From contig CAMDFK010000007.1 in assembly GCA_945897465.1 (NCBI GenBank), forward strand, positions 62,001 to 126,000: 64,000 nt of DNA, given 5' to 3'. A model generated the notes under the pieces. It was not told the origin of the DNA, did not search any database, and was given only the letters and a program-made list of their open reading frames with translations. The translations under genes were made by a program, and so were the position numbers. Below, one piece after another: positions 24,087 through 32,592 of the stretch. How positions within the stretch are numbered: position 1 is the first letter of the stretch; each line of letters begins with the position of its first letter. Source of the stretch: Limnohabitans sp. Rim8 (GTDB lineage: Bacteria > Pseudomonadota > Gammaproteobacteria > Burkholderiales > Burkholderiaceae_C).

Positions 24087-25022
24087 TCAAGCGGCAGGCG
24101 GGCGCCCTGCTTTCTTGGCTTGGGCCAAGCCTGCTTTGCGCACCGCCCGCTCGGCATCGGCTTTTTTGCCCTCGGTCAGCCAAGCGGCAAATTCCGCGGG
24201 GGTTTCCAAGGTGAGGCGCCCTAAAGCGGCCGATCGGAAATCGTGGATCACGATTTCGGCAGCCTTGGTGGTGTTGACACGACCGCCGCTCTGGATCGCG
24301 CCGCGTTGGCGGGCGATGGATTCGAGCAAGGTTTCGTCGGTGTGGTTGGCCACGTCTTTCACCTTGTAGCGATCGGTGATGGCCTGCGGGTAATTCGGGA
24401 TCAGGTAGTTGAGCAACTCCAGCGCCACCACCTCTTCGTCGAACGCGTTCACGCCAATTGCGCCACTGGCCGCCAGGTTGTAGCCGCTTTGCGCCACGAT
24501 GATGCGTGGCCACAGCACACCGGGCGTGTCGTACAGATAAAAATCATCGGCCAAGGTGATGCGCTGCTCCAGCTTGGTCACGCCCGCTTCGTCGCCCGTC
24601 TTGGCCGCACGCTTACCTTTGAGGGTGTTGATCAGGGTGGACTTGCCCACGTTGGGGATACCGCAAATCAGCACCCGCATGGGCTTGACCATACCGCCCC
24701 GGTTGGGCGCTAACTGGCGGCAAGCATCGATCAGTGCCTTGGCAGGCTGCGTCATGCTGGTGTCCAGGCTCAGGGCGCTGACACCCGGCATGGCGTTGTA
24801 GTGGGCCAGCCAAGCGGCGGTTTGCACCGGGTCGGCCAAGTCTTGCTTGCTCAGAATTTTGAGGCCTGGTTTGCCCCCGATCAGCTCGGCCAGCATGGGG
24901 TTGGCACTCGACCCGGGCAAACGCGCGTCCAGCATCTCAATGACCACGTCAATGTCTTTGATGCGCTCCCCAATCGCCTTGCGCGTGAGGTGCATGTGTC
25001 CGGGAAACCATTGAATCGCCAT
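24087..25022 (-). CDS. ylqF: Circularly permuted ribosome-biogenesis GTPase (YlqF/RbgA)
   Basis: 311 aa from the ATG at 25022, chosen because the family starts IQWFPGHMxKA, as here (MAIQWFPGHMHLTRKAI). The GTPase motifs are permuted: G4 LSKQDLAD (about 62) comes before G1 [14 protein letters not shown] (about 127) and G3 DTPGVLWP (about 172). It is followed by an all-helical C-terminal domain (about 185-311). In other bacteria RbgA/YlqF helps assemble the large ribosomal subunit at a late step. A longer reading frame back to 25094 adds an unconserved extension. The neighbours are unrelated. Confidence 0.92.
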   Translation of the reverse strand: MAIQWFPGHMHLTRKAIGERIKDIDVVIEMLDARLPGSSANPMLAELIGGKPGLKILSKQDLADPVQTAAWLAHYNAMPGVSALSLDTSMTQPAKALIDACRQLAPNRGGMVKPMRVLICGIPNVGKSTLINTLKGKRAAKTGDEAGVTKLEQRITLADDFYLYDTPGVLWPRIIVAQSGYNLAASGAIGVNAFDEEVVALELLNYLIPNYPQAITDRYKVKDVANHTDETLLESIARQRGAIQSGGRVNTTKAAEIVIHDFRSAALGRLTLETPAEFAAWLTEGKKADAERAVRKAGLAQAKKAGRPPAA

Positions 25023-25184
25023 AAAAGAAGCCGCTGCTGACCGAAAGTGCCAAAGGGGTGATTGTCGGGCAGTTCGGACATGCTCATCTGCCATCGATCA
25101 GTGTGCGCCGTTCGGCCTGGTTGAAGCAGTCGTTTTCTCAAGCCGCAAGGCTTACTCTGGTGGAGCCCGTTCACTTTGTCAGCT

Positions 25185-25535
25185 TCATTGCCCCGTGAAG
25201 TTGGCCGCAATGAAGTTGCCTGGCAAGGTGAAGAACATGTATAGCGTTTCCTTGGCTTTGTCCTTGGCGTTGGGATCCTTGAAGCTCACTTTCCATTCCT
25301 TGCCCTTTTTGCCATCGATGGTTTCGATGGTGGTCGGCTTGATGGCAGTCCAGGCTGCATCAAGTTTGCCGGTTTTCACCAGGGTGTCTTTGCGTTGCAA
25401 GGCACAGCCGCTCACGGTGGCTTCTGGCGCCGGTTTTTTGCCATGAAAGTGGCAGCTGTTGCCCGGGTCGGCCAGGGCAATGGGTGCCCACAGAGCGGTG
25501 CTCAGGGTCAGGATGATGAGGGTGATTTGGGTCAT
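25185..25535 (-). CDS. Small secreted protein (HupE-associated, DUF6488-like)
   Basis: 116 aa from the ATG at 25535 (MTQITLIILTLSTALWAPIALADPG), five codons inside the longer frame starting at 25550. A clear signal peptide is followed by a mature part containing GNSCHFHGKKPAP, a possible Cys/His metal-binding motif, then ETIDGKKGKEWKVSFKDP and a C-terminal LYMFFTLPGNFIAANFTGQ. I associate this with a family of unknown function (DUF6488), but the family name is from memory. It lies 16 bases after the HupE-like gene on the same strand, so both are probably one operon; the function may relate to metals (inference). Confidence 0.6.
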   Translation of the reverse strand: MTQITLIILTLSTALWAPIALADPGNSCHFHGKKPAPEATVSGCALQRKDTLVKTGKLDAAWTAIKPTTIETIDGKKGKEWKVSFKDPNAKDKAKETLYMFFTLPGNFIAANFTGQ

Positions 25536-25566
25536 GGTGTTTCCAGTCAAGGGTTGAATGGCTTGA

Positions 25567-26355
25567 TTATTTCAAGGTGTTGCGGCTGTCGTCGGTGGTG
25601 TTTTGAATGTCCATGTCTTCGTGCGCGTGCTGGTGCTCTTGCGCCGGAAAGCGGAAGCTGTCGGGGTGGCTGTCGTGCTGGTAGCCATGCAGTTGCGTGA
25701 ACAGGAGGTAAAACCCGGCATAAATCAAACCCAGGTTGGCGAGGTGGCTGAAACGTGCAAAAGAAGGGCGGTTCCGCCATATCGCCAACACCGCCACCAT
25801 CACGCTCAAGGCGGCGATTTGCCCGACTTCCACACCCACATTGAAACTCAAGATGCGCCAGAGCATGGCCATCGGGTCGTCGCCCAAAGGCAGTTGCTGC
25901 AAGCGGGTGGACAGACCAAAGCCGTGCAGCAGGCCAAAAACAAAGACCGCCTTCAACAGGTTGGGGGAGGGCATGTTCAGGTGCTTTTGAAAGCCGCCGT
26001 TGTTGTCAAAGCCTTTGTAGATGACGCTCAGGGCGATGATGGCGTCGACCAAATAGAAGTTCCAGGTGATCTTGAAATAGGTTGCGAAGATGAGCGTGAT
26101 GCAGTGGCCGATGGTGAACACGGTGACGAATTTGGCCACGTCTTTGAACGTGGTCAAAAAGAAGACCACACCGAACAGAAAGAGCAGGTGGTCATAACCC
26201 GTGAGCATGTGGCTGGCCCCCAGGCCCACGTATTGCAGGTAACCGCCGTCGAGCATGCGCTGGCGGTCTTCGTCAGAAATGCCGTGGGCCCAGGCCAGGG
26301 CGGGCAAAGCGCACAACAGCAAGGCCAGCACTGGGCGTGACAGGAAATTTTTCAT
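25567..26355 (-). CDS. HupE/UreJ-family membrane protein
   Basis: 262 aa. A signal peptide (1-24, ending AWAHG) leads into about six membrane helices with GASHMLTGYDHLLFLFGVVFFLTTF, IGHCITLIFATYF, LLHGFGLSTRLQQLP and FNVGVEVGQIAAL, the conserved HupE/UreJ blocks (histidines in the membrane helices are typical of nickel/cobalt permeases). The C-terminus is His-rich (GYQHDSHPDSFRF, QEHQHAHEDMD). Known relatives move nickel or cobalt or sit near hydrogenase/urease genes, but neither is present here. It shares a transcription unit with the small secreted-protein gene. Confidence 0.85.
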   Translation of the reverse strand: MKNFLSRPVLALLLCALPALAWAHGISDEDRQRMLDGGYLQYVGLGASHMLTGYDHLLFLFGVVFFLTTFKDVAKFVTVFTIGHCITLIFATYFKITWNFYLVDAIIALSVIYKGFDNNGGFQKHLNMPSPNLLKAVFVFGLLHGFGLSTRLQQLPLGDDPMAMLWRILSFNVGVEVGQIAALSVMVAVLAIWRNRPSFARFSHLANLGLIYAGFYLLFTQLHGYQHDSHPDSFRFPAQEHQHAHEDMDIQNTTDDSRNTLK

Positions 26356-26499
26356 AGGTCAGGGAACGTGTATGCAGGTGAGGCAAGGATGGAACAGGGC
26401 CTGCGGGAGAGCTGTCATGGCCCTCCAAGGATTTCTCTTCAATTTTACGAACGCAACCGTGGTGAGCGCTCGGGTAAGGGCTTCACCTGCGCTTGAGGG

Positions 26500-27405
26500 T
26501 CAAGGCTTTGCAGGCCCGGCCAGTGTCAGTGGCACCTCATCGGCCAAAAAGTCAAACACCGCGCGCATCAGTGCACTGGTGCGCAACTCGCGGTGCACCG
26601 TCAGCCAGATGGGCAAAACGGGCAGCTCGATCATCGGCAAGATGGCCTCGACAGTGGGGTCTGAGTCAATCAGGTGCTCGCTCACGAAACCCACGCCCAG
26701 CCCAGCTTGCACGGCTGCCCAATGGGCGATCAGATCATCGGTACGCAGGCCGTGGAGCAGACTGTTGGCCGGAAAACCCAGTGCAGCGAATCCGTCTTCG
26801 ATCTCGGTGTTGCGGTCACCCGTGATCAGGTCGTGCGCCAGTAAGTCTGTGGGTAGCAGCGGCGTGCCCTTGCGCTGCAAATAGCTTTGGCTGGCGCAGG
26901 CGCGCAGGGCCATTTGGCCAATGTGTTTGGCCACCAAGCTGCCTTGTTCGGGTCGCACCATGCGCAGCGCCAGGTCGGCTTCGCGTAAGAGCAAGTTGCT
27001 CACCGAGTTGCTGACCACCAGTTCCACCACCACGTCGGGCAGGGCCTGGCGCATGCGGGCCAAGATGGGCGGCAACAAAAAGCAAGCAACGGGCTGGCTG
27101 GCCGACAGCCGCACCCGCCCTCGCACCGTTTGCCCCGACCCCGAAGCCATGCGCGAAAACTGCGCCGCCCCGTCCCGCATCGTGTTGGCGGCCTCGGCCA
27201 ATTCCAGCGCTTGCGCGGTGGGCTGCAGGCCGCGCCCGGTACGCTCGAACAGTATCACTTTCAGTTGGTCTTCCAGCTCTGCAATGTGCCGACCCAGTGT
27301 GGGCTGGCTCATCCCCGTGGCGCGGGCCGCGCCCATCAGGCTGCCGTGTTCGAGGGCTGCCAAAAAAGAGGGAATGAGCGCCCAGTTGAAGTTTGATGTA
27401 TTCAT
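26500..27405 (-). CDS. LysR-family transcriptional regulator
   Basis: 301 aa from the ATG at 27405 (MNTSNFNWALIPSFLAALEHGS), which sets the HTH at the usual place; the frame extends to 27459 without homology. The N-terminal winged helix has GSLMGAARATGMSQPTLGRHIAELEDQL. The C-terminal substrate-binding domain (about 95-295) is of the usual LysR length. It diverges from the nitroreductase-like lipoprotein gene with about 104 bases between the start codons, an arrangement typical for LysR regulators and the gene they control (inference). A possible operator lies between them. Confidence 0.88.
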   Translation of the reverse strand: MNTSNFNWALIPSFLAALEHGSLMGAARATGMSQPTLGRHIAELEDQLKVILFERTGRGLQPTAQALELAEAANTMRDGAAQFSRMASGSGQTVRGRVRLSASQPVACFLLPPILARMRQALPDVVVELVVSNSVSNLLLREADLALRMVRPEQGSLVAKHIGQMALRACASQSYLQRKGTPLLPTDLLAHDLITGDRNTEIEDGFAALGFPANSLLHGLRTDDLIAHWAAVQAGLGVGFVSEHLIDSDPTVEAILPMIELPVLPIWLTVHRELRTSALMRAVFDFLADEVPLTLAGPAKP

Positions 27406-27431
27406 TGATGAATGGCTAGTGTCCGGTTTTA

Positions 27432-27443
27432 TGCAATTGTGCA
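27432..27443. promoter_or_regulatory. Possible LysR-type operator between divergent genes
   Basis: TGCA-N4-TGCA (27432-27443) is a small dyad in the 104-base gap between the LysR start (27405) and the divergent lipoprotein gene (27510). LysR sites are often imperfect dyads of this kind (T-N11-A type), but a single 12-base candidate is weak evidence. Confidence 0.25.
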
Positions 27444-27509
27444 ATGGCTCTGGGGTCAAGACAATCCACCTCAGACCCTTTTCAACACGATTTAAACGAG
27501 AGCCACACC

Positions 27510-28670
27510 ATGAACAGAAGACAAATCTTGCGCATTGCCGGCGGCGGCTTCATCGCCGCAGCCACCGTGACCAGCTTGACCGGCTGCGACAGCAGCATGC
27601 CCGCCGAGGCCATCGCGGCCTGGCAGCCCCCGGCGGACAATCTGGACATCCGCCGCTGGGTGTTGTCGCATGCCTTGCTGGCCCCGCATGCGCACAACCT
27701 GCAATCGTGGCTGGTGGACCTGGACACACCCGACACCATCGTGCTGCGCATGGACATGAGCCGCCTGCTGCCCGAGACCGACCCGCTGTCGCGCCAACTG
27801 GTGATCAGCCAGGGCACCTTCATCGAAGTGCTGGACTTGGCGGCCCGCCAGCGCGGCTACCGCACCGAGGTCACGCCGTTTCCAGAAGGCGAGTTCAATG
27901 CCAAGGCCCCCGACACCCGACCCACCGCCCGCATTCTCTTGGTGCGCGATGCGTTGGTGCAGCCCGACCCGCTGTTTGCTCAGGTGTTAAAGCGCCACAC
28001 CCACAAGGGCGTGTACAAGGCACGCACGCCCGATGCCGCGGCCTTGCAGGCCGTGCGTGACAGCGTCAAGGGTTTGCCCGTCATGCTGGACCTGGTCACA
28101 CGGGGCCAAGACGCCGCCATGGCCCGCCACGCGCAGATTGCCATGGACGCCTGGCGCACCGAGCTGGTCACGCCGCGCACGCTGCTGGAGTCTTACCATG
28201 TGCTGCGCATTGGCCCGAAAGAAATCGCCCAACACCGCGACGGCATTTCGCTCAACTCACCCATGGTGCGCGCCCTGAACGCTCTGGGATTGTTTGACCG
28301 CACCAAGGCGTCAGCACCCGACAGCTCAGAGATCAAAGGCCAGCTGGAGCGCTTCAACGCCGCCATTGCCAGCACCCCGGCTTATTTCTGGATGAGCACC
28401 GAGCGCAACGACCGCATCACCCAGCTGCAAACCGGGCGGGCCTATGTGCGGGCTCAGTTGGCCGCCACGGCGCAGGGCTTGTCGATGCACCCCTTGTCGC
28501 AGGCTTTGCAGGAATATCCCGAGCAGGCTCCGCATTACAAGGCCGTGCACGAGTTGCTGGGCGCTGCGGAGCGTGGGCACACGGTGCAGATGTGGACTCG
28601 GCTGGGCTACGCCCCGGCCATCGGGCCTGCGCCGCGCCGTGGTTTGGAGGCGCATGTGCGTAAGGCGTGA
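27510..28670 (+). CDS. Tat-type lipoprotein of the Acg/nitroreductase-like family
   Basis: 386 aa from the ATG at 27510. The N-terminus MNRRQILRIAGGGFIAAATVTSLTGC has a twin-arginine-like start followed by a lipobox ending at Cys26, so it should be exported, probably folded, and lipid-anchored. The rest resembles the large Acg-type nitroreductase-like proteins: NLQSWLVDLDTPDTIVLRMDMSRLLPETDPLSRQLVISQG and a long helical middle, with a C-terminal LGYAP motif. Such proteins are flavoprotein-like but often lack a known activity. It diverges from a LysR regulator, probably its controller. Start chosen by RBS context and because upstream codons lack homology. Confidence 0.65.
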   Translation: MNRRQILRIAGGGFIAAATVTSLTGCDSSMPAEAIAAWQPPADNLDIRRWVLSHALLAPHAHNLQSWLVDLDTPDTIVLRMDMSRLLPETDPLSRQLVISQGTFIEVLDLAARQRGYRTEVTPFPEGEFNAKAPDTRPTARILLVRDALVQPDPLFAQVLKRHTHKGVYKARTPDAAALQAVRDSVKGLPVMLDLVTRGQDAAMARHAQIAMDAWRTELVTPRTLLESYHVLRIGPKEIAQHRDGISLNSPMVRALNALGLFDRTKASAPDSSEIKGQLERFNAAIASTPAYFWMSTERNDRITQLQTGRAYVRAQLAATAQGLSMHPLSQALQEYPEQAPHYKAVHELLGAAERGHTVQMWTRLGYAPAIGPAPRRGLEAHVRKA

Positions 28671-28751
28671 AGGGGTAGCCGTGGCCGGGGTTTTGGCCCC
28701 AAAATAGCTCTCCAAAACAAACGCCGCAATAGGCGACAGGGGAGCTTTTAA

Positions 28752-30833
28752 ATGACCACCACCGACAGGGTTGAGCGCGAATTTGCAGAGCAGCACATGC
28801 ACACCATCTTGGCCCGATTGGCCGGGCCGGGTGCGGTGCCCCGCGCCGATCAGGTGGACGCGGTGCACGCGGTGCTGCAACCGGCGTCGCGCGTGTTGGT
28901 TGTGCAGGCCACGGGATGGGGCAAGTCGGCGGTGTACTGGGCCGCCACACACGCCACGCGCAGCACGGGCGCTGGCCCAACATTGGTGGTTTCGCCCCTT
29001 CTGGCGCTGATGCGCGACCAGGTCAGCGCCGCCGAGCGGGCAGGCCTGAAGGCCGCCACCGTCAACTCCACCAACATCGACGACTGGGACGATGTGTTTC
29101 AGCGGCTGGATGCCGACACCATCGACGTGCTGCTGGTCTCGCCCGAGCGGCTGGGCAACCCGCGTTTTGCGGCGAGGCTGGGCGCTTTGTTGGCCCGGGT
29201 GGGCCTGATCGTGATCGACGAGGCGCATTGCATCAGCGATTGGGGGTTTGATTTCAGGCCCGACTACCAGCGGCTGGCGCGGGCGCTCTTGTCCACACCC
29301 ACGGCCAGCGTGCTGGCCACCACGGCCACGGCCAACGAGCGGGTCACGCTGGACATTGGCAAACAGTTGGGTGCGAACACGTTGACTTTTCGCGGCACGC
29401 TGGCCCGCACCTCGCTCACGCTGTCGGTGGTGCCTGGTTTGTCGCCTTTGCAGCGCTATGCCTGGATCGCCGATGCGCTTGAACAATTGCCCGGCTCGGG
29501 CATTGTGTATGTGCTCACGGTGGCCGAAGCCGAGCGGCTGACGGCGTTTTTGCGCAGCTGCGGCCACGCGGTGGACGCCTACAGCGGTCAAACCGATGCG
29601 GACACGCGCTTGCAAGTGGAAGAGCGTTTGCGCCACAACCAGGTCAAGGCGGTGGTGGCCACCTCGGCGCTGGGCATGGGTTACGACAAGCCAGATTTGG
29701 GTTTTTGTGTGCATGCGGGCTCGCCCTCCACCCCGGTGGCCTATTACCAGCAGGTCGGGCGGGCGGGCCGGGCGGTGGCACATGCCGAAGGGGTGTTGCT
29801 GCCGTCGGACGCGGATGAGCGCATTTGGGATTACTTCGCCACCGCGTCAATTCCAGATGCTGCGACAGCCGGCAAGGTGTTGCAAAGCTTGGGCAGTGAT
29901 GGGCGCAGTTTGCTCGAGATCGAAGCCGACACCGGCGTGCGCCGGGGGCGGCTGGAGGCTCTGCTCAAAATTCTGGCGGTGGAAGGCGTGGTGGACAAAG
30001 ATGGCAGCGCTTGGCGGGCCACGGGCGTGCCCTATTTGCACGACAGCGCCAAATGGACGGCGCTGGCCCAGGTGCGCCAGCAAGAGGCCGGCATCATGCG
30101 GCAGTACGCGCATGGCCAAGGCTGTTTGATGGCTTATTTGCAAACCGCGTTGGACGACCCATCGCCCGCGCCGTGCGGGCGATGCTCGGTGTGTACCGGT
30201 CATTTGCCGTTTCCAGGCCTTGAGCCCTCAAGCGAAAAACTGATCGCAGCCCGAGACTTCTTGCGCGGCATGGACGTGGACATCGAGCCGCGCAAACGCT
30301 GGCCCGGTGGGGTGGGGCGCAAGGGGAGCATTCGGGGCTTTGATGCGGGCCGCGCTGTGGCTTTTGCAGACGATCCCGGTTGGGTGACCGAGCTGCAGGC
30401 TTTGCGCCAGGCCACCAGTGGGGCAGGTCATGGCGATGTGCCGCCTGAACTGCTGGCCGGGGCTGTGGCCACGCTGGGCCGTTGGGCCAAAAACTGGCCT
30501 GCGCGGCCCGTGTGTGTGGTGCCACTGCCCACGCCCAACATGGCGGCCAACCGGCAATTGGCGGCGCACATTGCGCAAAAAGGCCGTTTGCCTTTGCACG
30601 ACGTGTTCAGCTGGCAGGGCGGCCCCGCGCCCGATGACAGCGCCTCCACGCCCGTGGTGGCGCACTTGGAGTCGGCCATCCGCCTGGCTGCAGATGTTTC
30701 GCTGCCGGCAGGTCCGGTGCTGCTGGTGTCCACCCAGGTGCGCACCCGCTGGGCGGCCACCGTGGCGGCCGCACTGCTGCGCGAACAAGGGGCCCTTCAG
30801 GTGCTGGTGCTGGCTTTGCATTTGCAGCCTTGA
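28752..30833 (+). CDS. RecQ-like ATP-dependent DNA helicase with C-terminal PRTase-like domain
   Basis: 693 aa. Helicase motifs: I ATGWGKSAVYW, II VIDEAHCISDWGFDFRPDY (DEAH), III ATTATANERV, V TSALGMGYDKPDLGF, VI YYQQVGRAGRA. A RecQ-type zinc-binding cluster follows: Cys-x16-Cys-x2-Cys-x2-Cys ending CGRCSVC (about 460). RecQ unwinds 3'-tailed DNA during recombination and repair. The family's HRDC domain is absent; instead the last 150 residues (PVCVVPLPTPNMAANRQLAAHIAQ and GPVLLVSTQVRTRWAATVAAALLREQGA) look like a phosphoribosyltransferase fold in which the PRPP-loop acidic pair (usually LVDD) is replaced by Ser-Thr. Such fusions occur in actinobacterial RecQ relatives. The RBS GGGGAG precedes the ATG at 28752. 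Confidence 0.85.
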   Translation: MTTTDRVEREFAEQHMHTILARLAGPGAVPRADQVDAVHAVLQPASRVLVVQATGWGKSAVYWAATHATRSTGAGPTLVVSPLLALMRDQVSAAERAGLKAATVNSTNIDDWDDVFQRLDADTIDVLLVSPERLGNPRFAARLGALLARVGLIVIDEAHCISDWGFDFRPDYQRLARALLSTPTASVLATTATANERVTLDIGKQLGANTLTFRGTLARTSLTLSVVPGLSPLQRYAWIADALEQLPGSGIVYVLTVAEAERLTAFLRSCGHAVDAYSGQTDADTRLQVEERLRHNQVKAVVATSALGMGYDKPDLGFCVHAGSPSTPVAYYQQVGRAGRAVAHAEGVLLPSDADERIWDYFATASIPDAATAGKVLQSLGSDGRSLLEIEADTGVRRGRLEALLKILAVEGVVDKDGSAWRATGVPYLHDSAKWTALAQVRQQEAGIMRQYAHGQGCLMAYLQTALDDPSPAPCGRCSVCTGHLPFPGLEPSSEKLIAARDFLRGMDVDIEPRKRWPGGVGRKGSIRGFDAGRAVAFADDPGWVTELQALRQATSGAGHGDVPPELLAGAVATLGRWAKNWPARPVCVVPLPTPNMAANRQLAAHIAQKGRLPLHDVFSWQGGPAPDDSASTPVVAHLESAIRLAADVSLPAGPVLLVSTQVRTRWAATVAAALLREQGALQVLVLALHLQP

Positions 30834-30868
30834 GGCATGATCGGCTCGAACTTTTGAACGATGAAACG

Positions 30869-31348
30869 ATGAACGACGACACACCCGACAGCCCCCTGCT
30901 TCAAGAAGCCCGCCTTTGGCAAGACGACAACTGGACCGCCCAGGTCATCAAAAACGAGGACGACGACGGCTGGGCAGTGGCCATGTTCAAGGCGGGTGAG
31001 TCCGAGCCCGCCTTGGTCGGGCCCTGGACCATGGGCCGCGACAAAAAGAACCCCAAGCCGCTGGACGGCTCGGCCTTCATCACTTTGGTGAAAATCGCCA
31101 GCGAATTTGTGCGCCGCAGCGAGCAGCAGCTGCACGCTCAGCTGAACCAAAGCGTGACGGTGAATGGCCAAGACAGCCCTGTCACGGTGCTGCTGCGCAT
31201 CGTGACCGACGACGACAACCCCTATGCCGTGCTGAGTGCGCAAAACGAGGGCGGCGATGCGCTGGCCGAAGTCAAGGTGGATGCGGGATTCAAGCTCAAC
31301 CGCCAGACCGCCCAGGCCTGGGTGGATGTCGACTTTGCCTACACTTGA
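30869..31348 (+). CDS. Conserved hypothetical protein, acidic
   Basis: 159 aa from the ATG at 30869 (MNDDTPDSPLLQEARLW). I do not recognise a family by name. It is acidic at the start, with GWAVAMFKAGESEPALVGPWTMGRDKKNPKPLDGSAFITLVKIASEFVRRSEQQ in the middle and LLRIVTDDDNPYAVLSA toward the end; no signal peptide or membrane helix. It lies 36 bases downstream of the RecQ-like gene and 4 bases upstream of the CoA-transferase gene on the same strand, so all three may be co-transcribed. The DNA composition does not differ from its neighbours. Confidence 0.6.
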   Translation: MNDDTPDSPLLQEARLWQDDNWTAQVIKNEDDDGWAVAMFKAGESEPALVGPWTMGRDKKNPKPLDGSAFITLVKIASEFVRRSEQQLHAQLNQSVTVNGQDSPVTVLLRIVTDDDNPYAVLSAQNEGGDALAEVKVDAGFKLNRQTAQAWVDVDFAYT

Positions 31349-31352
31349 GGCC

Positions 31353-32570
31353 ATGAACGCCAACCCAGCTTTTTCCCCCGCCACTGGCCCCTTGGCCGGT
31401 CTCAAAGTCCTTGAGTTGGGCCAGTTGATCGCAGGCCCTTTTGCGGCCAAAACCCTGGGCGATTTCGGCGCCGATGTGGTCAAGATCGAGCCGCCCGGCG
31501 CGGGCGATCCTTTGCGACAGTGGCGCCTGATGAAGGACGGCACCTCGGTCTGGTGGCAGGTGCAGTCGCGCAACAAACAGTCTTTGGCGCTGGACCTCAA
31601 GCAGCCCGCCGCGCAGGACATCGTGCGCCAGCTGGCCGCCGAGAGCGATGTGCTGATCGAAAACTTCCGCCCCGGCGCGATGGAAGGCTGGGGCTTGGGG
31701 CCTGACGATTTGCTGGCGCTGAACCCGCGCCTGATCATGCTGCGGGTGAGTGGCTACGGTCAGACCGGTCCTTACCGAGACCGCCCGGGTTTTGGCGTGG
31801 TGGGCGAGGCCATGGGCGGCATTCGCCACCTCACGGCCGAGCCGGGCCGGGTGCCGGTGCGTGTGGGCATCAGCCTGGGCGACACACTGGCGGCTTTGCA
31901 CGGCGTGATCGGCATCTTGATGGCCTTGCACGAGCGCAAGACCTCGGGCCGGGGCCAGGTGATCGACGTGGCTTTGTACGAGGCCATGTTCAACTGCATG
32001 GAAAGCCTCTTGCCCGAGTACAGCGCCTTTGGCGCGGTGCGTGGCCCAGCAGGCAGCGCTTTGCCTGGCATTGCCCCGAGCAACGCCTACCTGTGCAAGG
32101 ACGGGGGCTACGCCCTGATTGCGGGCAATGGCGACAGCATTTTCAAACGCCTGATGGCCGAAATTGGCCGCGACGACCTGGCACAAGACCCGGCCCTGAA
32201 AGACAACACAGGGCGTGTGGCCCGTGTGGCCGAAATCGATGGGGTGATTGGGCAGTGGACCGCGCAGCACACGGTGGACGAGGTGCTGGCGGCGCTGGAC
32301 CGCGCCAGTGTGCCGGCCGGGCGCATCTACACCGTGGCCGACATCGCACAGGACCCGCACTACCTGGCGCGAGACATGTTGCAAACCGTGCGCATGCCAG
32401 GCGGCTGCGATTTGATGGTGCCCGGCATCGTGCCCAAGCTTTCGCGTACCCCCGGCGGCCACCGCCGTAACGCACCAGGGGTGGGTCAGGACAGCGATGC
32501 CGTGCTCAGTGGCATGGGCCTGACTGCAGGGCAAATTCAGGCGCTGCGCGATCAGGGCATTGTGGCCTGA
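31353..32570 (+). CDS. CaiB/BaiF-family CoA-transferase
   Basis: 405 aa from the ATG at 31353 (MNANPAFSPATGPLAGLKVLELGQLIAGPFAAKTLGDFGADVVKIEPP); the frame extends upstream into the hypothetical gene but that part is unconserved. The family pattern is clear: LKVLELGQLIAGPFA, DFGADVVKIEPPGAGDPLR, RNKQSLALDLKQPAAQDIVRQLAAESDVLIENFRPGAMEGWGLG, RVSGYGQTGPYRDRPGF and the catalytic aspartate region SLGDTLAALH. It moves CoA between carboxylic acids as a class III CoA-transferase. The Bug-type binding protein gene converges from the other side. The natural acid cannot be told from sequence. Confidence 0.9.
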   Translation: MNANPAFSPATGPLAGLKVLELGQLIAGPFAAKTLGDFGADVVKIEPPGAGDPLRQWRLMKDGTSVWWQVQSRNKQSLALDLKQPAAQDIVRQLAAESDVLIENFRPGAMEGWGLGPDDLLALNPRLIMLRVSGYGQTGPYRDRPGFGVVGEAMGGIRHLTAEPGRVPVRVGISLGDTLAALHGVIGILMALHERKTSGRGQVIDVALYEAMFNCMESLLPEYSAFGAVRGPAGSALPGIAPSNAYLCKDGGYALIAGNGDSIFKRLMAEIGRDDLAQDPALKDNTGRVARVAEIDGVIGQWTAQHTVDEVLAALDRASVPAGRIYTVADIAQDPHYLARDMLQTVRMPGGCDLMVPGIVPKLSRTPGGHRRNAPGVGQDSDAVLSGMGLTAGQIQALRDQGIVA

Positions 32571-32592
32571 GCGCAGCGCCTGGCTAGCCCCA

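Noticed and set aside
28326-29783. A 485-codon minus-strand frame opposite the Acg-like and RecQ-like genes
   Set aside because: It spans the border of two real genes on the other strand and has a composition of Arg/Gly/His repeats without domains.
31296-32534. Minus-strand frame opposite the CoA-transferase gene
   Set aside because: Shadow; the plus-strand frame has the full CaiB/BaiF motif set.
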